Of a stretch of DNA of 64,000 bases, positions 34,593 to 43,348 are shown in pieces. The stretch is from an uncultured bacterium (GTDB taxonomy: Bacteria > Actinomycetota > Coriobacteriia > Coriobacteriales > Coriobacteriaceae): the NCBI GenBank assembly GCA_905214465.1, contig CAJMMD010000004.1, positions 1 through 64,000 on the forward strand, read 5' to 3'. The first letter of the stretch is position 1. Every line of letters begins with the position of its first letter. Below the pieces are notes generated by a model. It was given only the letters and a program-made list of their open reading frames with translations. It was not told the DNA's origin and made no database searches. A program made the position numbers and the translations under genes.

Positions 34593-34637
34593 TCTCCGCA
34601 CTCCACCAACAAAGACCATCCCAAACGACTAGCTTTT

Positions 34638-34677
34638 GGGGACGTTCTTAAACGACTAGTCATTAAAGAACGTCCCC
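34638..34677. repeat. 40-base near-perfect palindrome inside the ECF operon
   Basis: GGGGACGTTCTT (34638-34649) and AAGAACGTCCCC (34666-34677) are exact complements around a centre with GACTAGTC. A partial extra copy, AAACGACTAGCTTTTGGGG, lies just before it. It ends 20 bases before the ATPase start. Confidence 0.8.
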
Positions 34678-34697
34678 GATGACTATGAAAGGTATCC

Positions 34698-36449
34698 ATG
34701 GAAACGATCATCAACGTCGACGATGTCTCGTTCTCCTATGGCACGCAGACCGAGCAGGCGCTCAGCCACATCTCGCTCAGCGTGAACAAGGGAGATTTCA
34801 TCGGCATCATCGGGCCCTCGGGCGCCGGCAAGTCCACGCTTGCCGCCTGCCTGTCGGGCGCCGTGCCCCACCACTACACCGGCACGTTCTTTGGGTCCGT
34901 CATGGTTGACGGCCACGACACCTGCGAGGTCTCGTTGACCGACGTGTCGCAAATCGTCGGCAGCGTGCTGCAGGATATCGACACGCAAATGGTCGCCTCG
35001 GTCGTCGAGGACGAGATGTTCTTTGGCCTCGAGAACTTTGGCGTCCCCCATGACCAGATCGAGCAGCGCGTGAGCGAAACGCTCGAGACCGTCGGCATCA
35101 GCGACCTGCGCGACCGCGAGATTGCCACCCTCTCGGGCGGACAGAAGCAAAAGGTAGCCATCGCCGCCATTCTCGCTATGCGTCCGCGCGTCTTGGTTCT
35201 CGACGAGCCCACCGCGGCACTCGACCCTGCCAGCTCCACGCTGGTCTTCGAGACGCTGCGTGAGGCAAACCGCGCACTTGGAATCACCATCGTCGTCGTT
35301 GAGCAAAAGGTCGCCCTGCTCTCGGAGTACTGCAACCGCGTGCTCGTGCTCAACCATGGCGAAATCGCGCTGCAGGGCGAACCACACGAGGTCTTCGCGC
35401 ATACCGACGAGCTCCGTGCCATCGGCGTCGACTGCCCTCGCGTCACGCGTATCTTCAATAGCCTCGAGGCCGATGGCCTGGTAAGCGGTACCCCTTGCTT
35501 GGATGTCGATGAGGCCGAGCGCCTGATTTCGGGCATCGTCGACCCCGCACGCGCGGCCAGCGAAGCCCAGGCGCCCGCCGGCTCCCCGCATGCACCGTCG
35601 TTGCGCCCTCATGCCAAGGACGCCGAACCCGTACTCACCTTCGACCATGTTGAGTTTGCCTATCCCAATGGCGGCGCCGCCGTACACGACCTCAACCTGA
35701 CGCTCTATCCCGGCGAGCTCGTGGGCATCGTCGGCCAAAACGGTGCCGGCAAGACCACGCTCACCAAGCTGCTCACAGGCCTGTTCAAGCCCGCCTCGGG
35801 CAGCGTGCGCGTCACGGGACTGGATACCGCGGCCGTTCCCACGAGCCGCATCGCCCGCGAAGTCGCAACCCTCTTCCAAAACCCCGACCGCCAGATCTGC
35901 AAGGATACCGTACTCGACGAGGTCGCTTTTGGCCTGGAGCTTGCCGGCATCGACCGTGCCGAGGCTCTGCGTCGTGCTCAACTTGTTATCGACCGCTTTG
36001 GCCTGCCTGCCGATGAGGCACCTTTCTCGCTTTCGCGCGGCCAGCGACAAATGGTGGCGCTTGCCTCCGTCGTAGTGGTTGAGCCCAAGATCGTCGTGCT
36101 CGACGAGCCCACGAGCGGCCTTGATTACCGCGAGTGCATGACCGTCATGGAAACAGTGCGCACCATGGCCGAGCGCGGTTGCGCCGTGATTATGGTCTGC
36201 CACGATATGGAAGTCGTCTCGGATTTTGCCGAGCGTATCGTAGTAATGGCCGACGGTCGCATCCTCGGCCGCGGCCGCACGCACGAGCTATTCTCGAACA
36301 TCGATCTCATGCGGCGTGCCTACGTGGAGCCTCCCCAGGTTATTGAACTCTCGCGCCGTCTGGCATCTTCCGTCTCGCCCGCTTTTGCGCAGGTGAGCGA
36401 GGTCACCGATGTCGTTCGAATTACCAAGGAGATGGTCCGCCGTGGTTAA
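34698..36449 (+). CDS. ecfA: Fused ECF transporter ATPase (EcfA-EcfA' double ABC protein)
   Basis: A 583-residue protein with two complete ABC ATPase domains. The first has Walker A GPSGAGKST (about residue 38), signature LSGGQKQ and Walker B VLVLDEP. The second, from about residue 310, has GQNGAGKTT, signature LSRGQRQ and VVLDEP. In most ECF systems these are two separate subunits. AAAGGTATCC lies before the ATG at 34698. Its end overlaps the ecfT start by eight bases. It energises uptake by the S component, and, lying in a dedicated operon, probably serves only it. Confidence 0.95.
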   Translation: METIINVDDVSFSYGTQTEQALSHISLSVNKGDFIGIIGPSGAGKSTLAACLSGAVPHHYTGTFFGSVMVDGHDTCEVSLTDVSQIVGSVLQDIDTQMVASVVEDEMFFGLENFGVPHDQIEQRVSETLETVGISDLRDREIATLSGGQKQKVAIAAILAMRPRVLVLDEPTAALDPASSTLVFETLREANRALGITIVVVEQKVALLSEYCNRVLVLNHGEIALQGEPHEVFAHTDELRAIGVDCPRVTRIFNSLEADGLVSGTPCLDVDEAERLISGIVDPARAASEAQAPAGSPHAPSLRPHAKDAEPVLTFDHVEFAYPNGGAAVHDLNLTLYPGELVGIVGQNGAGKTTLTKLLTGLFKPASGSVRVTGLDTAAVPTSRIAREVATLFQNPDRQICKDTVLDEVAFGLELAGIDRAEALRRAQLVIDRFGLPADEAPFSLSRGQRQMVALASVVVVEPKIVVLDEPTSGLDYRECMTVMETVRTMAERGCAVIMVCHDMEVVSDFAERIVVMADGRILGRGRTHELFSNIDLMRRAYVEPPQVIELSRRLASSVSPAFAQVSEVTDVVRITKEMVRRG

Positions 36450-37188
36450 CGTCATCGACTACATGCCGGGCGATACGCTGTTGCATCGCCTGAACCCCGT
36501 CGTCAAACTGGGCCTCGCCGCCGCCATCATCGTCGGCATCTTCTTGTCCGACACCTACGTGGCGCTGTTGGGCTTTTTGGCACTCACCCTTGCGCTGGGT
36601 GCCTATGCCGGCGTCATCGACCGTCTGTTCTCGCTGCTCAAGTTGCTGATTCCGCTCGCGCTTATCATGCTGGTGCTCCAGCTGGCCTTTATGCGCGATG
36701 GCAACGTGGTGTGGGGTTTTATCACCGACACGGGCCTCATCACCGGATCGAAGGCCTGCCTGCGTCTGCTGGGTGTGGCGTTACCACTCATCCTCATGCT
36801 CATGGTAACCAAGCTCAACGACCTTGCCAACGCCTGCGTAGAGGTGCTGCACGTGCCGTATCGCTATGCCTTCACCTTTACCACGGCGCTGCGCTTTGTG
36901 CCGGTGTTTGGTCAGGAGATGAACGCCATCATGGAGGCGCAGACAGCACGCGGCGTCGAGTACGACACCAAGAACCCCATCAAGAAGCTTAAGCTCATGC
37001 TGCCACTGTGCGTGCCACTGCTCATCTCGAGCGTGGGCAAGACCGATGCCACCGCGCTTGCCGCCGAGCAGCGCGGCTTCTACCTGCGCACGCGTGCGAG
37101 TTCGTATAAGCGCTACCCCATCAAAGGCCTGGATATCGCCGTACTTATCGTCAGCATCGCCCTCATCGCCATCGGCTTCCTGTTCTAG
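36442..37188 (+). CDS. ecfT: ECF transporter transmembrane coupling protein
   Basis: A 248-residue membrane protein with several helices (IIVGIFLSDTYVALLGFLALTL and others). It has the paired A-R-G type coupling motifs QTARGVEYD and EQRGFYLR that contact the ATPases. The preferred start is a GTG at 36442, ten bases after AAGGAG and overlapping the ATPase gene by eight bases. It joins the S component to the double ATPase. A strong terminator follows at 37218-37254, closing the Trp-regulated operon. Confidence 0.92.
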   Translation: MVNVIDYMPGDTLLHRLNPVVKLGLAAAIIVGIFLSDTYVALLGFLALTLALGAYAGVIDRLFSLLKLLIPLALIMLVLQLAFMRDGNVVWGFITDTGLITGSKACLRLLGVALPLILMLMVTKLNDLANACVEVLHVPYRYAFTFTTALRFVPVFGQEMNAIMEAQTARGVEYDTKNPIKKLKLMLPLCVPLLISSVGKTDATALAAEQRGFYLRTRASSYKRYPIKGLDIAVLIVSIALIAIGFLF

Positions 37189-37217
37189 TTCGCCACCGAC
37201 AGCAACCGCCCAACGCA

Positions 37218-37254
37218 AAAGGCCTCGGCTCGCACCAAACGAGCCGAGGCCTTT
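37218..37254 (+). terminator. Terminator of the ECF operon
   Basis: AAAGGCCTCGGCTCG (37218-37232) pairs perfectly with CGAGCCGAGGCCTTT (37240-37254), followed by ATTGTTT. The 15-base stem could also stop the converging racemase gene. Confidence 0.92.
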
Positions 37255-37313
37255 ATTGTTTCACCAGATAAAACCTACCAAAATTAACCTGTCCCTTTTT
37301 GACGGGTCGGAAG

Positions 37314-38060
37314 CTAGAGGCGGTAGGGGACGCCGCTGCGGATGATGGATTCGCGCACCAGGACATCCATGGCATCGAGGGTGATCTCGGGCATCTCTCG
37401 ATACTTCTGCAGCACCGATAGCTCGGTGCAGGCCAGAATGACACGGTCGCAGCCGCTACGGGCGAACTCCCACATCACGCGGTCGAACTTATCCATATCG
37501 GGCTCACGTCCGGCTTTCACATCATCGTAGATAAGCGACATCACATCGTTCTGACGTTTCTCGCTGGGATAGACAACCTCAACACCCGCAGCCTCGCATT
37601 CGCAGCCGTAGACGCCCGCGCCCACGGTTCCGTCGGTGCCCATAATGCCAATCTTGTGCACTGGCTCGGCCGGCATACTCAGGTTGGGGTCGAACTCGCA
37701 CTCCCCCATCACCGCACCCGCAAGGGCATAGCGCACCGACTCACGCGGCATGTGAATAATCGGCACCTTCGTAAACGACTGGATCTGGTCGTAGAAGTAG
37801 TGCGACGTGTTGCAGGGAATGGCAATGTGCGCACAGCCCAGCGACTCGAGTGCCTGGGCACACTCTTTCATGGTCGCCAGCAGCTTGGCATGCTCGCCGG
37901 TCTTAATGGCAAGCGTGCGGTCGGGCATGGTCGACTTGGAGAGCACCACCATGTCGATATGTTCCTGATCGCAGGCAGCAGCCGTATGGCGCACCACCTG
38001 GTCGTAGTAATACGACGTGGCCTCGGCGCCCATGCCGCCGATAACTCCCAGCTTTTCCAT
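37314..38060 (-). CDS. Aspartate/glutamate racemase family protein
   Basis: A 248-residue enzyme starting MEKLGVIGGMGAEATSYYY, with AAGGAGG before the ATG at 38060. The two catalytic cysteines are Cys83 in IPCNTSHYF and Cys211 in LACTELSVL, as in cofactor-independent aspartate racemases. It would make D-aspartate (or D-glutamate) in the cytosol. It lies 84 bases downstream of an ATP-grasp ligase gene on the same strand. Together they could make and attach a D-amino acid to the cell wall precursor. The substrate is inferred. Confidence 0.9.
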   Translation of the reverse strand: MEKLGVIGGMGAEATSYYYDQVVRHTAAACDQEHIDMVVLSKSTMPDRTLAIKTGEHAKLLATMKECAQALESLGCAHIAIPCNTSHYFYDQIQSFTKVPIIHMPRESVRYALAGAVMGECEFDPNLSMPAEPVHKIGIMGTDGTVGAGVYGCECEAAGVEVVYPSEKRQNDVMSLIYDDVKAGREPDMDKFDRVMWEFARSGCDRVILACTELSVLQKYREMPEITLDAMDVLVRESIIRSGVPYRL

Positions 38061-38105
38061 CGCCGCCTCCTTGGTGACGCTTGCGCAATTGCGCGTATCA
38101 TACCC

Positions 38106-38135
38106 GCGCCCGCCCGATGTAAACCGGACGGGCGC
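38106..38135 (-). other. Hairpin between the ATP-grasp and racemase genes
   Basis: GCGCCCGCCCG (38106-38116) pairs with CGGACGGGCGC (38125-38135) with one mismatch. No T run follows on the minus strand. Probably a partial terminator or mRNA stabiliser. Confidence 0.45.
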
Positions 38136-38144
38136 CGCACTCAT

Positions 38145-39401
38145 CTACTTGTAATACGTCTTGAACAGCTTAAAGTGGCGCAGCTTGGTGTGCCACATGC
38201 GCAGCCAGCGGTTAAAGACAAAGTCGCCCTTCATAAACGAAGGGTCGGCGCCCTTGCCTTCCTTGTCCAGGCGATGCACCTTAGCGCGCAGCTCGGGATC
38301 CTTGACGTACTTGTCGACGACGCCCATGGGAACGACCATCCACAGCGCCTCGTCCTGCGCCGTCACAAACTCCGGCTCAAACGGGCGGTTGAACACATAC
38401 TCGTCCACCACATACTTGGCAACGTTAAAGCCGCTGTTAGTGACGTAGTAGTTGCTGCGACCTTGGCGCGTGTTGAAATCGAAGAACTTAAACGAGCCGT
38501 CGCGCTCGTCGTACTTAACGTCAAAGTTGGAATAGCCCACAAAGTGAAGGTCCTCGAGCAACTTGCGCACGCCGCCCATGAGCTCGTCATTGGGCTCGGT
38601 GATGATACAGGCGTGGTTGCCGACACCGTGAGGCTGATGCTCCTCGAGCAGCACGTGACCCAGGCACATCATGCGCACCTTGCCGTTGCGGTCGGAATAA
38701 CTGGTGAGTACGCGCATGTACTCGTCATTGCCGGGCACGCGATCCTGCAAGATCAGGTCGTCGGTGTAGCCGCTGGCATACGAGTCGCGAATGACCTGTT
38801 CCAGCTCGGCACGGTCGGCAATCTCATAGGCCTTTTTCTGGCCCTCGAACTCGTGCTGCCACCACATGATGCCGTCAGAAGGCTTCAGAATCATCGGGTA
38901 GGGAAAATCGATCTGGTCGAGCACTTCGGCAGGCGCCTCGCCTTGGGCGTTCAGCATCGCCATGGTGAAGGTAAAGGTATGCGGATAGGGCACGCCATGC
39001 TTCTCGCACAGCTCGTAGAAGATCTCCTTCTTCTGACACTGCTCAAGCATGCTATAGGGAGCGTAAGGCGCGACGATGTTATCCGCCAACTCATGGGCAT
39101 CCTTGGCCTGAGCCACGAGGGCAACATAGTTATCGCCACAGCCCACAAGGACAATCGTCTTATCGGCATGCGCTTGGGCAATGCCGTTGACGGTCCTGAG
39201 CATCACGGGCATGGTATCGATATCCACGTTGGGCGTGTAGTCGATAATCTGGCTGCGGTACGCGGGACCCGTCTGATACTTGCCAAAGACCAGACTCTTG
39301 ACCTGGTACTCCTCGTAGAAGGCGCGCGCCACCGAATAGGCGTTGATGTCGCCACCGAGCAGCACGGGAATGAACTCGCGCTCTGTAAACTGCAATGCCA
39401 T
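38145..39401 (-). CDS. ATP-grasp ligase, possibly D-aspartate ligase
   Basis: A 418-residue cytosolic enzyme with an ATP-grasp domain: PMILKPSDGIMWWQHEFEG, ILQDRVPGNDEYMRVL and the metal-binding FDFNTRQGRSNYY. The N-terminal part (IPVLLGGDINAYSVARAF) is a Rossmann-like pre-ATP-grasp domain. Ligases of this layout include the Asl enzymes that add D-aspartate to peptidoglycan precursors. The Asp/Glu racemase next door supports that reading. Other carboxylate-amine ligase roles remain possible. GGAAGT lies before the ATG at 39401. The tail is basic (RMWHTKLRHFKLFKTYYK), which could touch the membrane. Confidence 0.8.
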   Translation of the reverse strand: MALQFTEREFIPVLLGGDINAYSVARAFYEEYQVKSLVFGKYQTGPAYRSQIIDYTPNVDIDTMPVMLRTVNGIAQAHADKTIVLVGCGDNYVALVAQAKDAHELADNIVAPYAPYSMLEQCQKKEIFYELCEKHGVPYPHTFTFTMAMLNAQGEAPAEVLDQIDFPYPMILKPSDGIMWWQHEFEGQKKAYEIADRAELEQVIRDSYASGYTDDLILQDRVPGNDEYMRVLTSYSDRNGKVRMMCLGHVLLEEHQPHGVGNHACIITEPNDELMGGVRKLLEDLHFVGYSNFDVKYDERDGSFKFFDFNTRQGRSNYYVTNSGFNVAKYVVDEYVFNRPFEPEFVTAQDEALWMVVPMGVVDKYVKDPELRAKVHRLDKEGKGADPSFMKGDFVFNRWLRMWHTKLRHFKLFKTYYK

Positions 39402-39686
39402 GGAAACTTCCTATCATGAACTGCCCACACAACGGGCGGTCTTTGCGCAACTGATTTATTCTAGCGTGCCAAGCCGCCGGCGCCCAAAGCTCCACCGTAT
39501 CTATGGCAATCGACGTGATCGTCCAGCATAAAGCCGCACTCACCGCGATGGGGCCTTGTAGCCGCAAACCCCCTGTTGAGATAGCTTTCACGACCGAAAG
39601 CCCGTCCGCAAACAGGCCCCCGTAACGTTAAAGTTGAACTCTATGGTTTCTCAACAATTCATCATAACTGCAGGTCAAAGCCAAAG

Positions 39687-39734
39687 CCTCAAGTTCAACT
39701 TGACCCTTTGGAACCTTTAAGGTTCAAGTTGAGG
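39687..39734. promoter_or_regulatory. Overlapping palindromes like MerR-family operators
   Basis: CCTCAAGTTCAACTTGACC (39687-39705) closely resembles the SoxR box CCTCAAGTTAACTTGAGG. GAACCTTTAAGGTTC (39711-39725) is a perfect palindrome, and TTCAAGTTGAGG follows. They lie in the 394-base divergent gap (39402-39795) before the wall hydrolase gene; an ACCGTTC site lies near 39754. No MerR-type gene is in the window. Confidence 0.4.
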
Positions 39735-39795
39735 TCGAAAGCAGTAGTAGAATACCGTTCGAACTATAACCTACGATTGATTGCAGAGGGACTGG

Positions 39796-40929
39796 ATGCA
39801 GCATTCGAATCATCGCGCCGCAGCGCTCATTGCGTCGAAGCCGGCTCGTATCATCACGAGCGCCGCACTCGCCGTTGCGCTGACGGCCACGCCGATGCTC
39901 TCCCCCGTTGCGGCGTATGCCGCCTCGCAGGCAACGCAGGACCAGCTTTCCGCAGCCCAGCAGAAGATCGAAGCCGCCACGAGCGCCTACAACGACGCCC
40001 GCACCAAACTCGATGACCTGCAAAAGCAGATTGACTCCAATGAGGCAAGCATCGAGGAAATCGAGGCTAAGCTTCCCGAGCAGCAGGCCAAGGCAAGCTC
40101 CGCCATGCGCGATCTGTACAAGTATCAGAAGGGCACCAACCCCATCGTGAGCTTCCTGGTCAACGCGCAGAGCCTGGGTGAGTTCATCACGACCTGCAAA
40201 TACACCAACCAGATCACGAGCTCGAGCGTCGACGAGATCGAACAGCTCAATAACATGCAAACCGAACTCGAGCAGAACAAGGCTGAGCTCCAGCAGGCCA
40301 AGTCTCAGCTTGAGGCAGAGCAGAAAAACGCCGAGAATGCGTTGGCTCAGGCCCAGCAGCTCCGCAGCGAGGCACAGGCAAAAGCCGAGCAGGAAAATGC
40401 CGCCGAGCTTGCCAAGCTTGAGGCCGATAAGGCCGCTGCCGCCGAGAAGCTCTCGGGCGAGGGCGTAAGCGGCAGCAATTCCAGCAGCCAGGCCACCAAC
40501 ACCAACACCACCATCGGCACCACGGTGAACAACGCCAATACCGGTAGCTCCGATTACGATTCGTTCATTAATGAGTGGACGAGCCGCATCGACAATTATC
40601 TCGCCGGCTCCCCCATGGCAGGCCAGGGCTATAACTTTGCCGTCGCCGCTTGGAATACCGGTGTCGACCCCCGTTGGTCCCCCGCCATCGCCTGCATCGA
40701 GAGCACCAAGGGTGCTTATTGCGCCAATTCTTACAACGCCTGGGGCTGGAGTGCCCGTGGCGGCGGTTGGCGCAGCTTTGGCAGCTGGAGCGAGGGCATC
40801 TCCGCTCACGTTGCCTATCTGGGCGCCAACTACGGCTCCACCCTTACCCCAGCAGCGGCCAAAAAGTACTGCCCGCCCACGTGGCAGGACTGGTACAACA
40901 AAGTCGCCGCTCAGATGAACCGCATCTAG
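39796..40929 (+). CDS. Secreted coiled-coil peptidoglycan hydrolase
   Basis: A 377-residue secreted protein starting MQHSNHRAAALIASKPARI, with AGAGGG before the ATG at 39796. The signal peptide ends near AAYAAS (about residue 43). A long coiled coil rich in Gln, Glu and Ala (about 45-210) is followed by a Ser/Thr/Asn linker and a C-terminal domain (WSPAIACIESTKGAYCANS, NAWGWSARGGGWRSFGSW) like glucosaminidase or lysozyme folds. The layout recalls wall hydrolases controlled through a coiled coil. Glu in ACIESTKG is a candidate catalytic residue. It likely cuts peptidoglycan during growth or division. Confidence 0.8.
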   Translation: MQHSNHRAAALIASKPARIITSAALAVALTATPMLSPVAAYAASQATQDQLSAAQQKIEAATSAYNDARTKLDDLQKQIDSNEASIEEIEAKLPEQQAKASSAMRDLYKYQKGTNPIVSFLVNAQSLGEFITTCKYTNQITSSSVDEIEQLNNMQTELEQNKAELQQAKSQLEAEQKNAENALAQAQQLRSEAQAKAEQENAAELAKLEADKAAAAEKLSGEGVSGSNSSSQATNTNTTIGTTVNNANTGSSDYDSFINEWTSRIDNYLAGSPMAGQGYNFAVAAWNTGVDPRWSPAIACIESTKGAYCANSYNAWGWSARGGGWRSFGSWSEGISAHVAYLGANYGSTLTPAAAKKYCPPTWQDWYNKVAAQMNRI

Positions 40930-40939
40930 GTGCAACTGC

Positions 40940-40962
40940 AAAGGGCCCCAATGGGGCCCTTT
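40940..40962. terminator. Bidirectional terminator between wall hydrolase and kinase genes
   Basis: AAAGGGCCCC (40940-40949) pairs with GGGGCCCTTT (40953-40962), with T-rich DNA on the plus side. It sits between two converging genes. Confidence 0.85.
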
Positions 40963-40966
40963 TCTT

Positions 40967-42346
40967 TTAGGTAGCGGAGGTATCGACGACGCCGGTCGCA
41001 TTGGCAACCGCGACTATGACGATCATGCATAGGAGCAGCATACCCAATGCCTTGAGCCAAAGTTTCGCGAGTTTCTTGCCGCGATAGCTGTCGAGCAGTG
41101 TGAATCGCCGACGAAGACGGCGCTTATCGAGCAGCGCAAAATGCATAAGCACCATAAGGCCATCGACAAAGAAAAAATACTCGATTATGAGAAGCCACGT
41201 CGGGTAGCCTTGGTTTGCTCCCGTGGGGTGAAAGACGGCAAAGTGACTTCCGGCAAAGAGCACAAGTAGCGAGAAGCAGACAAGCGTATTCCAAATGCGC
41301 CCCAGAGACTCCGGAACGCGAGAGAGCAGACCGCATGCAGCGGAGGCGGCAGGCCTAGGAAGCCCTGCGGGGTTCTGGAGCCCTTGGAGCGTCAACACCG
41401 TCTCCGAGGCCGGAGTACGGACAGGCGCAGGTGTAGGAGGCCGCACGGGGCGGCTCAGATCGTATGCCGAGCGCGTCGCCCGTCCCAACGCTTCCGCACT
41501 CGCAAAACGCTTGGCCGGGTCGAGCGCCATCGACATGCAGACGGCATCGGCAAGTGGAGTGGGAATGCCACGCGCCTCGCATTGCTCGTGCATGTCGAGC
41601 CCTGGTTTAGGGTCGACTCCCGTCAAGCAGAAGAACAACAGGGCGCCAAGTGCGTAGACGTCGCTGCGTACACTCGTCTGCCCAAACCCATACTGCTCGG
41701 GTGGCGCATAGGGTCGCGTGCCAAACTTGACGGTGTCTGCATCGGCGCCATCGCGCCACACGCGCGCGATCCCCAAGTCGATAATCACCAGCGACGAAAA
41801 CGTCAGGCCCTCATCGAGCGTACAGTTCGCACCCGTCACGATGACATTCGACGGCTTGAGGTCGCGATGGATCACCGGCGCCGACGTCTCCCCCGCCATT
41901 GCAAAACCGGCGTGGAGCTCGCCCACGGCATCGCATAGGGCAGGATACAATTCACGCGCATAATCGGGGGTGGCTCCCAGACGGTCCACCAGCACCCCGA
42001 GCGTCTCCCCTTCGATGTATTCCATAACCACGTTGAGCTCGTCGCCCACACGACGACAATCGACGATTCTGGGCAGGTGCTCAAAACGCCTGCCTGCCCG
42101 CTGGGCGGCAAACAGACGCTCGTATGCCCCGCCGATTTGAGCCGAAGCATCGATGCGTTTACGGACAAAGGGGCCGAGCGAACCACCGCCGGTTCCTTCA
42201 AAGTACACGAGCTCGGTTGTTTCAACGGACGAGCGCTTAAGTACACGCTCCACGCGATAGCTGTCGTCGCGATCGAGCGACGCCAGATGTTCGGCAAGCG
42301 CTGCGGTCAGCTCGTCATCGGAATATGTTGTGGTCTGAGTATCCAT
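40967..42346 (-). CDS. Membrane-associated Ser/Thr protein kinase
   Basis: A 459-residue Hanks-type kinase. The catalytic loop is HRDLKPSNVIV, the metal motif is DLG in place of DFG (VIIDLGIAR), and the activation segment has GTRPYAPPEQYGFGQ with SDVYALGALLF. After the kinase domain (about residues 30-290) come a Pro-rich linker and two to three membrane helices (LVCFSLLVLFAGSHFAVF and later). It has no PASTA domains, unlike PknB. The start at 42346 is close to GGAGG; ATGs at 42355 and 42358 are alternatives. It is followed upstream by an HTH-like gene on the same strand. Confidence 0.88.
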   Translation of the reverse strand: MDTQTTTYSDDELTAALAEHLASLDRDDSYRVERVLKRSSVETTELVYFEGTGGGSLGPFVRKRIDASAQIGGAYERLFAAQRAGRRFEHLPRIVDCRRVGDELNVVMEYIEGETLGVLVDRLGATPDYARELYPALCDAVGELHAGFAMAGETSAPVIHRDLKPSNVIVTGANCTLDEGLTFSSLVIIDLGIARVWRDGADADTVKFGTRPYAPPEQYGFGQTSVRSDVYALGALLFFCLTGVDPKPGLDMHEQCEARGIPTPLADAVCMSMALDPAKRFASAEALGRATRSAYDLSRPVRPPTPAPVRTPASETVLTLQGLQNPAGLPRPAASAACGLLSRVPESLGRIWNTLVCFSLLVLFAGSHFAVFHPTGANQGYPTWLLIIEYFFFVDGLMVLMHFALLDKRRLRRRFTLLDSYRGKKLAKLWLKALGMLLLCMIVIVAVANATGVVDTSAT

Positions 42347-42444
42347 AGCCTCCATCATAGCGCAGGGCGCAGACACCCCATGGCATCCGCGCCCCGTTCG
42401 TTTGCATCGTTGTTCGGCAGCTCCGCCGGCTCAGATATCAGCCG

Positions 42445-42867
42445 CTAACTCACCGTCTCCTCGCCAAAGCGATACAGCTCCTCGTTGACCTTTTGGAGGC
42501 TGCACCCGCGATCGATGCAAAAGATGATAATCGCATCACGGCGATCCTTGCAGTTGAGGACGCTTACCCCGGCAGCCGTCAGTGCACGGTTGGCCTCTTT
42601 GAGCGTCAGCGCCATCGCAAAGGCAATCTGCAGCACCTTATTGCGACTCGGGTGACGCGCACCGGTAAAGATCTGATAGCCAAAGGTCTCATTGAGATCG
42701 GCCATACGAACCACGCGCGAGCGCTCCAAGCCCTTTTCCTGCAGCAGCTGCTTCAGGTAGTCCGAAAGCGACGGGGCAGCAAAGTCGTGCTCCCTGATAT
42801 AGCCATCGATGTTCGGCGCATCGAGAAGCTCATTGAGCAGCTCCTCGGTCAGCTTTTTATCGGGCAT
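42445..42867 (-). CDS. Helix-turn-helix-like protein upstream of the kinase
   Basis: A 140-residue protein with a likely XRE-type helix-turn-helix in the centre (LERSRVVRMADLNETFGYQ, GARHPSRNKVLQIAFAMAL). The rest is helical, including a C-terminal CIDRGCSLQKVNEELYRFGE. Similar small proteins often accompany orphan Ser/Thr kinases and may be their substrates or regulators; this is recalled, not tested. GGGGGAGGTG lies before the ATG at 42867. It is transcribed toward the kinase with about 100 bases between. Confidence 0.75.
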   Translation of the reverse strand: MPDKKLTEELLNELLDAPNIDGYIREHDFAAPSLSDYLKQLLQEKGLERSRVVRMADLNETFGYQIFTGARHPSRNKVLQIAFAMALTLKEANRALTAAGVSVLNCKDRRDAIIIFCIDRGCSLQKVNEELYRFGEETVS

Positions 42868-42899
42868 ACGACTTCACCTCCCCCAGTGCATGCAACATG

Positions 42900-43343
42900 C
42901 TAGAAACCGCTTACGTCCGAACGCTCCCAGCTAGCAACCTGGTCGGGAGACACCGTACCCAGCGCCTCGAACTTCCAGGAGCCGCCCGCCTTCAGATGAT
43001 TGGTGTTTGCAAGAGCCGTTCCAACCTGGTTGCCATCGGCATCATACAGAACATACTCAATCTGAATGTAGCTCTTTTCCTTGTCCGTGTTATTGGTAAG
43101 CGTGCCCGTGATCTTATAGGTAAACTGATTGGAAGTGTCTTCAGCCTCGTCAGCAATGGTATACGGTTCTTGCGGTTCTTTTTGCTCCTCAGCCTGCTGT
43201 GTCGTCTCGGCAGGTTTTGCCGAATCGCTCGCAGACGAATCGGTTGAGTTGCCGCCCATAGAGCCCACGGCACCGACAATAACCAGCACCACGATGATGC
43301 CTAGGACAATCTTGCCGATCGGCTTCTTTCCCTCTTTTGCCAT
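42900..43343 (-). CDS. Membrane-anchored FxLYD-like protein
   Basis: A 147-residue envelope protein: a short basic N-terminus (MAKEGKKPIGK), one membrane helix (about residues 10-30), a Ser/Glu-rich linker and an extracellular beta domain (YKITGTLTNNTDKEKSYIQI, YDADGNQVGTALANTN) typical of FxLYD/DUF3426-like folds. Ligands are unknown. The AAGGA ribosome site is buried in a 14-base perfect inverted repeat (43349-43402), which could block translation. It precedes the HTH and kinase genes on the same strand. Confidence 0.75.
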   Translation of the reverse strand: MAKEGKKPIGKIVLGIIVVLVIVGAVGSMGGNSTDSSASDSAKPAETTQQAEEQKEPQEPYTIADEAEDTSNQFTYKITGTLTNNTDKEKSYIQIEYVLYDADGNQVGTALANTNHLKAGGSWKFEALGTVSPDQVASWERSDVSGF

Positions 43344-43348
43344 TATTC

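Noticed and set aside
34698..36449. Possible frameshift or stop-loss joining two ATPase genes
   Set aside because: Fused double ATPases are a known ECF arrangement, both domains are complete, and no internal ribosome site and start were found between them.
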